Assembly (NCBI GenBank): GCA_037975125.1
Contig: CM075853.1
Span: forward strand, 75,803,609 to 75,867,608
Reading direction: 5' to 3'
DNA from: Latrodectus hesperus
Lineage: Eukaryota; Arthropoda; Arachnida; Araneae; Theridiidae
Length of the DNA: 64,000 nt
Positions 18,735 through 35,300 of this stretch are shown piece after piece. The stretch's first letter is position 1, and each line of letters opens with the position of its first letter. Position numbers and translations under genes: made by a program. Below the pieces are notes generated by a model. It did no database searches, was not told the origin of the DNA, and was given only the letters and a program-made list of their open reading frames with translations.

Positions 18735-19023
18735 AGCTGCTTTCATGGGAAGATCGATTATTGAATCGCGACCTACACACCCATCTGTCTCCCAGAAATT
18801 CAGATAATCAATTATGGATCAATTTTTGATCAATATACTCAAGTTTGTGTGACATACAGGTACGCCATCGTTCTGCTTTGTCTAATGTAACTTGATATCG
18901 ATTCTTTCCAAAATAATACCACTCCTGACCTTCAAAATCGTAAGTAATTTTGATGTCAAGGAATTTCTCTTTTCTTCTAAATTTAACCATCTTCTGGGGA
19001 TGTTTTCTACTAATCGAATCTGC
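18735..19023 (-). pseudogene. Decayed C-type-lectin-like exon
   Basis: On the minus strand a textbook branch-point TACTAAC (19038-19044) lies 13 nt ahead of a splice-acceptor AG (19024-19025). An open frame of about 70 codons follows. After a Lys/Arg-rich stretch it reads QEWYYFGKNRYQV and then CMSHKLEYID. This resembles the first half of a C-type lectin-like domain (WYYFGxxCY, then CxxHG..L..ID), with the first Cys replaced by Arg and about two residues missing before Leu. A TGA at about 18808 stops it, but the same frame then continues as LSEFLGDRWVC for some 26 codons, as if an in-frame stop broke a longer exon. The region is clearly less AT-rich than its flanks. C-type lectins are secreted or membrane carbohydrate-binding proteins, often expanded in arthropods. 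The identification is by motif memory only. Confidence 0.35.
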
Positions 19024-19589
19024 CTTTTAAGTGAAAGGTTAGTATCGCAAAAAGCTGATAATGATTTATTGAAATATGTTCTCTTAAATTACTTAAGACT
19101 GCCTTAAATTCTTGCTGATAAATGTATCGAGTTTCATAAGTAAATAAAAGTATTTTCACATTTAATGGCTCATATATATACATATATATATAAATATATA
19201 CTATATAATTTTATATACATATTTTTATATTTCAAAATATTAAATAAATTGAGATCAATTAAGTAATTTCTAACTTATTTAAAAACAAAATGAAAAATGA
19301 TTTTGACCGATGATGCAAATTTTATTATTTAGATTTTAGTTATTTAGTTATTACACTAATATGTATACTAATATATGTTATACATATATACGCATTACCT
19401 AGAATAGTCAGGGTATAAAAATTTAATAGAATTAAGTTTCTGTTTTTACAATTTTATCTACTATATTGGAAAATAATCCAATTTCTTAATGTATAATATC
19501 TTTTTTTTAAAAATTCAAAATGCACGTATGAATAAAAATTATGTTCTAAAATTTGAAACAAAACAAATTTTAAATTTTCAAGACAATTT

Positions 19590-19620
19590 ATTACATAAAA
19601 CAAAAAACTATTTATGTAAT
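19590..19620. repeat. 10-bp perfect hairpin
   Basis: ATTACATAAA and its reverse complement TTTATGTAAT are separated by an A-rich 11-nt loop. It lies 17 bp before the larger hairpin at 19638. Confidence 0.55.
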
Positions 19621-19637
19621 GGTAACATGAATTAGTG

Positions 19638-19700
19638 ATTAAAACAAATAAATTTTCACTGTAAATTCAGAATTTACTGTGGAAATTTATTTGTTTTAAT
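19638..19700. repeat. 63-nt near-perfect hairpin, 30-bp arms
   Basis: The left arm (19638-19667) and right arm (19671-19700) pair at 28 of 30 positions around a CAG loop; the outer half starts ATTAAAACAAATAAATTT. Two mismatches lie towards the loop. It is the longest non-microsatellite inverted repeat I found. The very small loop fits a foldback transposon relic or an inverted duplication better than a classical pre-miRNA, though slippage of the pairing near the loop could enlarge it. Confidence 0.75.
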
Positions 19701-20621
19701 TTACAGACGCGTTTAACTGACTTTATCATCTGGAGTAATAGTAATGCTCCCCTGATTACATCTCATGATAACTGATAGTTGGATGAAAGGAAACTGGTGT
19801 ACTTGTGTGCAAAACATATGAGGAAATTTGATTACGTTTGACAATAATGCAATGAAATTAACAAATTGAATGACATTGATCGCCGAGATTGATACAGCAA
19901 TCATATTATGGTCATGTAAATGAGCAAAGATTACCTACGTAGTTGCACACTGCAGAATGGAGCAAATTCAAACGATGAATGGAATATTTAATTGTATAGA
20001 GACGTAGGATCTTTATCACATTTAACGTCATAAGATTTATGTGGATATATAATTAATATTTTCATTTTATATATGGGGATAGTTGTGCACTTTAATTTTA
20101 AGAATTATAGAGATAAAAATAGTACTTCTTAATTATCAAACAATTATTTGAAGAAACTATTAAAGGTTTGGGTTGTGATTATTTTTGAGTAATTTTGGAT
20201 TATTTTCGTAAGCCTAATTAACATGAAATACTGATAAACTATTTCCTTATGTATTTATAATAATTTAGGAACTTTGCTCTTTCCGCGCATGCAAAATTTT
20301 GAATCATTTCTTGAATTATTTTCTTTACTATAAAGAAATCATTCTTACATGTACTAGCAGAATACTGTTTTGAAAATAGCGTATTTGGCAATAAGAATTC
20401 AGAACTTTCAAAATCTTGACAAAATGTATGAATATTTTTAATTTTAGGGAAATTGAAAAACCTATTTGAATTTCAATAAAATAAAGCCTTATTCTACATT
20501 GTGTTAGATAAAAAAACAAACTATTTTAAACTTGATAAATATAAGTGCACACAAAATTCCACGGGTGAAATTGTTGATTTCAAATCTGTTTTTCATTTCT
20601 CTTTTAGAAATCATCACAAGC
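19701..20621. other. Intergenic DNA, slightly less AT-rich to about 20000
   Basis: A 63-codon minus-strand frame (19713-19904) begins with a hydrophobic stretch and ends next to the hairpin at 19638. I recognise no family in it and treat it as unproven. The rest holds nothing I can identify. Confidence 0.45.
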
Positions 20622-20717
20622 GATTTACAGAGTGATTTATATAATTTACAAGTGATTTACAGAGCGATTTATATAATTTAAGTGTGATTTACAGAGCGAT
20701 TTATATAATTTACAATC
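20622..20717 (+). repeat. Three-copy 32-bp tandem repeat
   Basis: Units start at 20622, 20654 and 20686 with GATTTACAGAGYGATTTATA followed by TAATTTA. Spacing is exactly 32 bp and the copies differ by a few bases. Each unit itself contains two GATTTA half-repeats. Confidence 0.85.
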
Positions 20718-21337
20718 GATTTTAAGCAAGTACAATGAATTATAATTTGAAGAATCGCATTTGTTGAATCGTACCAACAAGTGATGAATTGTTTTTAGAA
20801 TATTGAATTTTCAGTTTCCAGTTTTATAACTATTTTAAGCCTTCACATTTTACAGAATGACTTAGTTCAGATCCATTTCATCTTGTATATTAATTGCGAG
20901 CAAGTATTATGAAAAAAATTTTTGATAATATTTTTCTGATATAGGAATAATTAGATATTTGATTTTCCAATATATTCTTATTTGATTAAAAATTCAGAAA
21001 TAGTCATCATATTTTATTTCTATACATTTCTTGGAATTTTTCTGCAGATAATATAGTAAACAATTGGGAAACTATGTATACTTCATTAATAGAACTTAAT
21101 GATATTTCAACAACTTGACTTATTGAAATAATTCCTTGATTTAACTCTCCATTACTGTCTGAAATTTTTTTTTCAATAAAGATCCTTTTTACAATCCATT
21201 GTATACATACAATCCATCTAAAAATCATTCCTGTCCATTACTCTTTATTCAACAGACTTGACTTCGTATTCTACTTTTTCAAACATTTTTGTATCAATGG
21301 CATTTCTGAAGACTATTTTCAATCAAATATTAGAATA
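20718..21337. other. Intergenic DNA, no feature recognised
   Basis: A 73-codon minus frame (21007-21228) has no motif I recognise. It could belong to a decayed element next to the Tigger relic, but nothing supports that. Confidence 0.45.
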
Positions 21338-21457
21338 GAACTCAAATTATCCGAATCAATTGAGATCGTCCCTATTCGGATAGTTACAAATTTGATAATT
21401 GGATTTTTTCGCAAAAATGGTCTATTTTAACTAATTATTGGAAGTTGGAAATGCGAG

Positions 21458-21851
<394 letters not shown>

Positions 21852-21934
21852 ATTTAATGAAAAGCAACATTTTTACGTATTAAGTTACTTGCAAGTACTG
21901 TACATTAATACAATATTTATGCACAGTGCTGTAA

Positions 21935-22305
21935 TTAAAGACTTTGATTGCTGAACATCTCGGTCAGAGTAAGCTGTTCCACTATCTTCATCCATTTTTG
22001 GGAAGCCAAGTCACGAATCCATAAGACAATAAGAATTTCATGTGACCACACTCGGGCTGGCATTTCATCACTTCAAAGCAGTTTCAGAGCTAGCAAATGC
22101 TTCACCAGCTGATGGTCTCGTGTCTGCTTCAACTGGAACATTAAGATTTACTTTTTTCTCGACACTTATAGTATGTTAACTATAATTGCAAGTTCAAATA
22201 AAGAGTCTGACTCATAATTCTTCCTCCCGCATCTTCAGCGCAAATATTTAAAAATTCAGGAATTTTCATACGAGGTTTCTGAATTCCTCAAGTGACATGT
22301 CATTC
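21935..22305 (-). pseudogene. Tigger-like transposase C-terminus, frameshifted
   Basis: Minus-strand fragments in different frames follow the order of a Tigger/jerky-type transposase tail. DMSLEEFRNL lies near 22275-22300. A Glu/Lys-rich segment with RPSAGEAFASSETALK follows around 22080-22140. The end is RDLASQKWMKIVEQLTLTEM with a TAA at 21935-21937; Tigger proteins typically end in a KQxxLTDFF-like motif. Frameshifts and stops separate the blocks, so it cannot encode transposase. Family assignment is by remembered motif order. Confidence 0.5.
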
Positions 22306-25300
22306 TAATATTTTGCCTTCTTTACTAGAAATTTTTTCTTTTTTCATTTTTCTTCTCTTCTTCAAACTAACCAATTTTTTCTGAAATTCTGAAACCGAAA
22401 CAAATAAACTGAGTTTGTATAGTTGGAGTTCTGCTGTACAAGAGATTTCAAATTCTTTTTATAACATTGATATAGGGTAGATAATATGCAGCTGAAATTT
22501 GAGTACCTTGAAATAGTTTTCAGTTATAAATTTTTGCTAAGGATTGTTAAACATCAAAGTTGCCTTAACACCTTCATTGTACTGAAATATGTACAAGCTA
22601 GAGAAGTTGGGAAAAGTAAGATTATAAGTTGTTTCAGAAATTTCTACATTTATTTTTCCAGATGATAAAGCTGATTAATTTGCATTGTTGACAATATAAT
22701 TTAAAATAAATAAAGTTTAATTAAAACTTCGATATAAAAATGCAAAAGTGCCAATATTTAAAAAAGATTTAACATTAACGACCTCATATCAAGAATCAGT
22801 GACTAATCAGTGATATATGTAGATGTTACTTCTTTTTATATAAAAATGAATGATTGATTTCGTTTCAAATTTTCTTTTATTCAATATTCTATAAAACTTA
22901 TTGTTTGAAGAGACTATACTTCTCTTACATCAAAATGATATAACAAAGAATCTAATATTCCCTCAATTTGCAAGTAAACGAATCATTTTATATTAATTGA
23001 ATAGCTAAAAATTTAAATTATCAGCCAGTGTATTTTCATTTTGTAAATTGTCAGAAAATGTGGCCGTACACCTTCAAAAAGTGACAAAAAATTAAAATTT
23101 ACAAAAATCAAAATTATTACAAATGGCGCTAAGAATGACGAAGAAATGTGTTATTACTGTTCGCTTCATACTATTACTACTTATATTCTGAATATTCATG
23201 ATTCCAGGTATGAGGCAATTTTTAAACCATTTTTATTAACTACGCACATATGTGGGAAGAGTAGTCTAAAATTAATTTATGTTTACAAGTATAAACTCAA
23301 AAAATATTTGATTATGATTTTGAGTGTTTATTTATTTATTTATTTTTTTTTGAACATAAGCTCAAAAAAGTAAATATTTAAAATTATTTTGTATGCAATC
23401 AAGCTTCATAAAAGTTTTAAATGAGAAAAAATTGGTGTTGATTGAATTAGGATCACTTAATATTAAAATTTGTGTTACGTTAAAAACTGAGAATTATATG
23501 AAAAAAAATTCTTTACAAAGTAACATAGTTTAAATTCTGTAGAAAAGTCTGTTTTTTTATTTAAGAAATTTCGGAAAGCTAATCAAATTCCCTAATAAAT
23601 TATACAACTATTTTTCCGCCTAAGTAAATTTAAGGAATTAGTTTTTATTATGAACAGAGAGAACTAGGAAGTTAACTTTTGACTTATTCCGTAAGAAATT
23701 AAGTTTAAATGCATTGTTATTATATGAGTATAATACATATTAAAGCTTTAATTGTTGTTAAATATAAGTTATCTGAAAATAAGATAAAAATATTTTTAAA
23801 GGACAAAATTCCTTGCCATTTTTTAAATTAAAGGTTGAACTTTCTTTCATGATTTCCAAATTATTTTTAATGGTTTCGTTCTTAAAAAAATTTAACTTAT
23901 ATTACATCATACTATAAAATATTTCTGTTCGATCTATAAAATAAGAAATACATATACAAATTACTTTGATTATAAATTTAGAATAAATAAACTTTGATAA
24001 AGTCAATTATAACTTAAATAGATAATAAAATCAAAAATCGATAAAATGAAATTCTCTAGTAAAATATATTGAAATTATGTTCTTCATATTTTGACAAATT
24101 TTTAAAAGTGAAAGCCCTTTTAAATTACTTATGAAAGCAATACATACTTACAACACTTTTTATAGCAGGACGAAAGAGAATACAGAGTAAAGTATAATAA
24201 TAAAATATGAGGTATAATAATAAAATATAAAATATGAATAAAGTATTTGAAATCATAGTAATGAAAGTCATTTTGTATTCCGCTTTTACTGCTGATACTC
24301 CATATAAATTTTCCATATGATTTAAAGTTTGAAAAATTGTTTAGATCGTCATTATTCCAGTTCAGAAATTTTATTGCATTTTACGGAGTATGTTATAGAA
24401 TTTATTTATCGAACTACTATGAAAATATTTAATTAAATTAAATTAAAATATAGCTTATTTATTTCTCACTTTAAAAATAACCGCATTGTTTCTTAACAAT
24501 GTTTACTGTTTAAGTATCCAAAAACTTCTTTATCTTCTTCTTCACTATCTTTTTTGTATGGGAGTCGCGTATTTGCTTAGGTTTAAAATCTCGTGAATAT
24601 TTTAAGCCTAAAACACATAAGCTTTTTGGCACGAGTAAATTCAGAAAAGTTCAGCTAAAACTTTTCTTCCATTTTTCACAACATACCACTTTCCAACATC
24701 TTTTTCACTCAGAATCGAAGTTAGAAACTGTATCGTTTCATAAATAACGGAATTTCGAAATGTCAGAAGAAGTCAGTTTGTTTTCCTTAAAGTAAAAATC
24801 CTTTTTCACAGACTTCTTAACACGATGTTCACTTGGAAAACTTTAAATGTATCCTTCTGTTGGTCCTAAATTTCTACGCATTTCATTTGTCTTATACTGA
24901 ACGATAGACATGTGAATATCAGGATATAAATCAAACTCTGTGTGTGCCCTAGTCTGAAGAAACTTGTTTCTCTATTGAATTGTAACAGACGCAATATTTT
25001 TAAGTTAAACCAGCTATTTATAATTGTTCCATTCTTACACGAGGCACTGAAGTGAAAGACTTATAAAATTGTCTCATTTGAAACAGAAATTTTAAATTTA
25101 ATCAGTCTGTTACTAAAAGTGTGAAATATTTATACACTTAATCACTATTCATTGTTTAGACTTTTTAAACAGCACAAACTGTATAACTTTTAATATATGT
25201 CATATATTGAGAAAAGAGTAAAAATTATATTAATTTTTATGAAACAGTGTGAAAAGAATTATTTTATAATATTACAAAACATGTATTTGAATAATATGTG

Positions 25301-26034
25301 TACCAATATAAATACATATATTGGTATTTATCTTAATTTGTAAAATATAAAAGTATACATCCCAAATGATAATTTTATTGCTTATTAATATTATTAATTA
25401 TATTATTAATTATATATATTTTTTATTTGCTTAAATGAAGCTAATGAATAATTGCATTATTATTTTTTATTTGCTTAAACTAGGTTTGCACAAGCAAAAA
25501 CGATTGTGTCTGTGGTCAGAGTTTATTCCTGATGATCTTCCTGCATACGATTTGAGAATATCATATATAGTTCATTGTAAAATTTAAACAAAATACAAAT
25601 GTCAAAATAATACTTACGGAAGTATTATTAAAAATAATTCATTATAAAACACTTGAAGAAAATCTAGGAAGAATTATTCCACAACAAAATATAAATAGCA
25701 TTTTTAAATTTTCTATTTAATATATTCGACAATATGACAAAAATTTAAGAAGAAACATAGTAAGAATAACAAAAAATTCCTATAATAGGAATAAAATGAA
25801 GTAAAATAAAAACTCGTATAAAATGCGTTTTAACATTTCTAGTTTTTAAATATTGAGCTATTTATTTTTTATGCATACTGATCAAAAAATTGGAGAACTT
25901 TAAGATTTTAATTTAAATACTTGATAAGGAAACAATATGTAAATTTTGTATGACATTGGTATACATCGTTAGAATTCTGGCATAAATACGATTTAAAATT
26001 GCATTTCACGATGAAGTAAAATGTATGATGCAGT
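22306..26034. other. Intergenic DNA
   Basis: Mostly featureless AT-rich sequence. Around 24540-24980 it is somewhat less AT-rich. There the minus strand has short open blocks in one frame (DLYPDIHMSIVQYKTNEM, then HRVKKSVKKDFYFKENKL) broken by stops. This may be an unidentified coding relic, but I recognise no family. Two short duplications (GTATAATAATAAAATATGAG near 24190; TTTTTATTTGCTTAAA near 25420 and 25465) are the only repeats noted. Confidence 0.5.
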
Positions 26035-27045
26035 ACGTTTTTCACCATATGAAATAGGATTTATTGTAGGTGTTTGTTTAGCAAGGGCCTTGATTTTAAA
26101 GGCAAAAAATCTTCCTGTGTTCTCCAAAACAGGTTTTAAACTGGTCTCTCTCAAAGGTTTTAAAAGCCTGGATCACAGAGCCCACAGTTATTGAATATGT
26201 GGCTATGGTTCGAATGCAACTTTTCAAGAGTCTGATAGGTATGGTCTCCAACGAATTGTATGACACATCATGGATCCTACAGAGTTTTAAATGACAAAAG
26301 TCATGAACCAAAGTTCCTCCCAGCAGAATTCAGCTTGAAACATACGCAGAGAACTGTAGATGATAGGAAATCATAGACAAGTGCCTGTTAAAAAATTGGA
26401 ATTGTAAAAAAAGTTTGAAGTGGTGTCAAGAAAGAAGACATTGGTAATCTGAAGATTGAAGACGGGTAATTAATAACTTTACACTTTATTTTACACAAAT
26501 GGAGATTGTCCAATTTGGCACAAATCCCACGAAGACATGAATTTATCTCGTCTTACTAGAACTGAACAAGAATCGCTTGTGAGAATCATGAGATAGGAGT
26601 TATTCTGATTGTATGGAAATAGGACCCTGGTATTTATCGCGGATAAAAACAAAAATGAAATACTAGAGATATACTGGAATATCAAATTCACCTTTCACTA
26701 TTGCATTTTTACTCTTATTTTGATGGATATTACATGGATGATATTGTAACTATAAATCGTGCCTAAAAATTGCTTTCTGAATAAATCTGATTTCGATTGA
26801 TTTCCTTGGCCCCCATAAAACCGAAATCTTTGGCTTATAGAAAATATGGGAGGTGTAGTGGAAAAACATATCCGACAGCTCTTTACTCACTTGACCTGAC
26901 TATGCAATTTTTTACATCTTGTAAAAAATTACATAGCCAGCTCATGGTATTTATAAGACGTAAATACACAACAGAAGCATTCAAACTCATTACTCAAATG
27001 AATAAGAGTTGCTGTAGGTGCAAAAGAAGGGAAACCTAATACAAT
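26035..27045 (+). pseudogene. Tc1-like transposase relic, nearly full length
   Basis: Plus-strand blocks in shifting frames follow the order of a Tc1-type DDE transposase. The N-terminal helix-turn-helix reads SPYEIGFIVGVCLA (from 26044). NIRREL and HRQVPVKKL come from the second DNA-binding half (about 26340-26400), then WCQERRHW (about 26420). LVFIADKNKNEI (about 26630) aligns with the GPLVFI segment. YMDDIV (about 26732) aligns with the second catalytic Asp motif (QDNAP). LIENMGGVVEKHIRQL (from 26834) aligns with PIENLWG, retaining the third catalytic Glu at 26840-26842. VGAKEGKPNT (about 27015) is the C-terminal tail. Stops and frameshifts separate the blocks and the first catalytic Asp motif is eroded. 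Terminal inverted repeats were not found. The element would have inserted at TA. Confidence 0.65.
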
Positions 27046-30208
<3,163 letters not shown>

Positions 30209-31753
30209 TTCATATTCATATTACATTTAATACAACATTACACAAATTAAAATCTATTTACAAAAAAGTTTTATTTTCGTAAGCTATGACATTTCACAAT
30301 TTTATAGTAAAAATTTCTTCAAGGGTATGAAATTGATTGAAATAAATAAATATCTTTCGTGATACGGATGTTTCAAAACTAAAATATTAATTTCGGAGAA
30401 ATAACTAAATATAATCATGATATTTGGTAATTAATATCAATCGCATAGTAATTCTTATTTGTTTCAAAATTCATTCGTTGACATAAAGTGTAGTTTACAT
30501 AACTAAGTGCGCTTTACACTGAAAGTGTTAGATTATGAATGCAACGAAATCGTGGGTTTTTGAATAGAGAAGGAATTATGTGTTTCCAAAATTGAAATAT
30601 AAAAGGGATGTTTCACACATATCCAAGTTTATGATTGCAAACAAAAGATGTTAATTGAATGTTAAAGATATCAGAAATTTGTCTTATGATCAGTATTATA
30701 CATCACTAAAGCTAAATATGATTTAAATGAGAAAAATTATAATTTTCAGAAAGACAGCATCAATCTCCTTACTGCATTGCTGTATTATTACGCGAGTTAA
30801 TTTTGTAAATAATTCTAAAAATTTTTATGAGTACTAGGGAACAATAATGGAGAAAACTTATTTGATATGATTAATTTTATTTCATAACATTCTTTTTCTA
30901 GGAAATTTAAACTTATAAATCTACTGACTACCAGGTGTAAAACATCAAAAAGCTCAATATTAAATGTTATTTCATATCATTTCAGCCTGTTAGGTCTTCT
31001 GTTTATGTTCGAAGAAGAGTTACTGATGACAAATATATGGTTATTTTGGTTTATCCAAACCATTCCATTTTAATAATTACGAGTAATAACGAGAGAATAC
31101 TCCAAAATAACAACACTTTGCTTTGACAGCTAGTGTCGAAAATAATTATTTTACTTTCAAGGAAGAAAATCTTTCTTTACTATGGCTTTTTTTTTTCAAT
31201 ATATCACCAAATTATAAATCAGTGGTCCACTCAGCTAAAAATTAACTAATGTTCACTATCGATTTTCACTAGAATTCAATTTTAACAATAATACAAAATT
31301 CTTTTTCTAAATTAATTGTGCCCCTATTTCTCTGCAAAATGAAAAAATTTTATAAGCCAAGGGTTCTCTAACACGTGATTTTATTCAGAGTTTCTTTTTT
31401 CTCTTTCCTTATAAAATTAAAGTTTAACAAAGAAAAAATGTTTAATTTTACAGTAATAATTATTTTTCAAAATACTACAGGGATTTTTTCTATCTACTAC
31501 AGTGAAGTCTGTGATAAATTTTTCCCGTCACATACATCACTTGCATAAAATTATAAAACTACTATATTAACTTAGATATTAAGCTACGTTTTCAATTGAT
31601 AAAGAAACTAATGAAAGATTAAAGATGAATCTAATTTATAAAATTATTTACCTTTGTTTTAAGAGAGCTTAGTAAAATTAAATATTAATGTATCAGAATT
31701 AATAGCATATAACAAGTTATATTTAATAATATCTTTGAAAATATGATGCTTAT

Positions 31754-31791
31754 ACTGTATTACTAAATTTATAAGAGTTTAGTAATACAGT
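31754..31791. repeat. Perfect 14-bp hairpin, 10-nt loop
   Basis: ACTGTATTACTAAA (31754-31767) is matched exactly by its reverse complement at 31778-31791. Flanks do not extend the stem. Confidence 0.65.
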
Positions 31792-32070
31792 CTAAACACA
31801 ATGAACTGTAAAAGCTTTTAATAATAAAAACAGTAATTATTTATATTGTATTATAGGAGAATATATATTTTACATTAATAAATCTATTTTGTAAGTGAAT
31901 CTGCGAGTAAAAAAATTCACTTATGAAATTATTTTCATCTAATGCTGAAAATAATTTACTGAAAAACTTTAACGATACAAAGTTCAAAAATTTCATAGAG
32001 AAAAATTTCATTGATAAATTAATACGGTTTTTTTTAAATAAGTTTCTTTTTCATTAAAAAATCAAATGTA

Positions 32071-32088
32071 TCTCTCTCTCTCTCTCTC
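32071..32088. repeat. (CT)9 microsatellite
   Basis: A short perfect TC run. A second short TC run followed by AAAT units lies at 52017-52046. Confidence 0.9.
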
Positions 32089-35000
32089 ATAATAATTATT
32101 TATTTATTCAATAAATATTTATTTGTCAATATTAATATACTATTCGTTTTCCACAAATTATACAAATAATACTAAAACTGAAATATTTTAAAGCTAATTT
32201 GATAACTTATATGAGAGATTTCTCTATTTATGTCATTATTAGTTTCCATAAAAATGTTAATTTCTCTCTTCCATGTGTTGTATGAAAGAAAGAACCAACC
32301 TATCCTGAATTTTTGTTTTAAAAGAGCTTCTCTGTGATTATCGATGTTTCCGCTCCATCTAAATTTTTAAGTTCTTCAAAACTAATTAGAATATCTCACA
32401 AGTTCATCAGAAAAATTAATAATCATTATGCAAATCACAGTTATTATAGGGTGCCAAAGTTTTGGTTTTAAAGCATAGTGAAATCCCTTTCATCAACATT
32501 ATCACCCACTTCCTGCACAAAACTAATCGGTTTTCCGTTCAACTACTTTGTGAAGAAGATTAAATTGCACTTAACTTGCTTAAGGTACAGCGAAGAATTT
32601 TAATAAGTCGTCAGAAGTTTTATAAGCATTGAAAATTACCCGGCAAACAGTTAACGTCTTATTTTATAATAAAATCAAATATCTATGAAGAATTTATATG
32701 TACTTGCTTTTATGAAAATAAAATTTAAATTTCTTACTCAAAATGTACACAATTAAAGACACAAATAGAAGTCCCATGTGATATTTGTACTCCATAATTA
32801 TCAATAACTCACATAAATTTAATAAATTACTTGATAAATTTTGAGCAAGGTCTTTAGGGAGATATTTATTACTATATGTTTATTTATTAGCTATCTTTGA
32901 ATATTTAAATTTTAAATTTATTGCTTACTTTTACTAGAAATTTATTTCTCTGTACCTTTAAAAAAACTCTGATTTGTTTGAGAAAAAAATATTTTAATTA
33001 AAAGATAAATAAAATACGAGATTATCGAATATAAAATGATTAATTACCTTAAAAATATTTTAAAATACAATATTGTAGTAAAATTTGCCAATGTTTTATT
33101 CAGCTTAGTCTCGAAATGTTTAATAACACAATTTATATTTTCATAGTCATTCATCATTTTAGTTAATTAAAAATAATTTGAAACATGTTTAGAGAATACA
33201 TGCATATATTGCTATTTTTAAAATCTTAATATCAGGAAACACTGCAAAGAGAGTAATCTTATTAACTGAACATGTCTATGTAACAGGATAGAATAATATT
33301 ATAAATTCTTTAGGTAGTTTATAGGAAACACAGTGATATAGAATTTAACATACTAGCTACTCTCTGGGGCAATAAGAACGGCAATAATTTTCAATGACAT
33401 CGAATTAAATTAAGGGTGGGTAACTGATACATTTACTCTAGTCTCTATAGATTAAACCATTGTCATATCTTAGAATAGTTAAAATGATAAGCGAATGTGA
33501 ATTACTTTTTTGAGAGATATTGTATTCATAGGATACAATACGTTTGACATCATAAGGTAAGCCTTAAATTTTGGGTTCTAACTAAAGTTTGTAAATGAGA
33601 AATATAAAGAAAACTATTCGTGCAATTTAGCTAGCATAGCTGCATGTATAGTCTGTTATATTTCACTCAGTAATATATATACATTTTGTTAATAGAATAA
33701 ATTTTTGTATAGCCTTTGTAGTTGAAGGTACAACATTTATTTTTTGTTAATGACCTAAGCTTTTGAGAATTTCACAATATTCAATATGACGTTCTTGAAC
33801 AGAACAATTAATTTTTTTTCTAAATTGTCACATATTGAGTTGATGGAAATATTATATCGCAGAACAAACTGTTCTTGTTATAAATTCTGATCCTATCAAG
33901 TATATAGTGAATATGTGATGCTTTCGGGAAAATATTTTTTCTTTTTTACAAGAAATATTACCGAATCTTCATTCAAACACAGGACTACGATTTGCATATA
34001 ATAAACGAACTACGCAATGCCCTCTTTAATAAGGAATACAGACTTACACATGTTCACAAGTTTTCAAACATTCTGCGTTCCATTGGAAAATACGTGTTTA
34101 TAAGTTATAAATATATCATACAATTCACCGATATTACGCCTTGATTTCAAATCAGAGGTTATAATAATATATATGAATCTACATCTTATATACATATCAA
34201 AACTACATGCTATATGAATAGAGGAATTTTGATTATTGTAAATTAGGGATCATAATACAAAAATATACATTGTGTTAAACAAAAGTATATATGAAGATCC
34301 AATTAAAAAATATTCTATTCACATAAACAAACCCATTATGAATCTAATTTATTTCTTACAATTTAGTTATAAATATTTCTCAAATTTGTGACAAGTGAAA
34401 AAAATGAAATTGAAGTATATTTTATTTAAATGTTTTTTCTAGTGCAGAATAGTGTTTACAATGGGAATTTTACTAAAGTCATATTGATAGCCGAGATTAT
34501 GGCAGTAAATAAGACTAAATATGAACATGTGATTTATAATGCAGACATTCCATACTAAAGAGAATTAACTATCAATTAATTTATAATATTCAATCTAATG
34601 ATGTGTTTAGTTTTCAATCTGAGTTTAAATTGGTTTTATTCGATATAAATTGTGTCTCAAATAACATGTTCTTAAAGGACACAATAATTAGTTCATATTG
34701 AAAAAATTATTATCTATCAAAGGCATAAGAAGAAAATATATGACAATGAGATTCTTTTATACATTCATAGAAATGCATATTGGCATAACTGCCATAAATG
34801 TATATTGGCAATATCAGGCTGAAAAATCTTATTTAAATTGTTTCATTTTTAATTTTAAGATAACAAAAATTTTCTTTTTTCTCACATAGTAAAAAACTGT
34901 TAAGATAAATAAAAGAGCTTACTTTCATTTATTGTTTTTGAACACCAATTCTAATACATGCATAAAGTTAGCATAATACTGAGAATTTTCAAATTCCTAA

Positions 35001-35300
35001 TTTATTTTCTTTAAATTATTTGTTTTAATGTCCTATAGTATCTAGCAGTATATACGATTTATATATTAGAATAAAGGCCATTTCAAGTATTAGATTTCGA
35101 TATTTTTGGACAAAGTAAAAAATTCCCACGCCTTTTACCCAAGTTGCACAATAAAGGTACTTCAACCTGCTGACTCATCTGACAAAGGAAACAGACCCCC
35201 ATCATTAGCTTTCTCACTTGTACATAAAGAGAATAAGGTGATCCACTAAGCGAAATTTAGCTTCCGTTCTTTACTTTTTCATTTTGTTTTGTGTCATGGA

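Noticed and set aside
24690..24970. Minus-strand coding relic in a less AT-rich stretch
   Set aside because: Open blocks are only about 40 codons and no family could be recognised, so it is mentioned only in the regional note.
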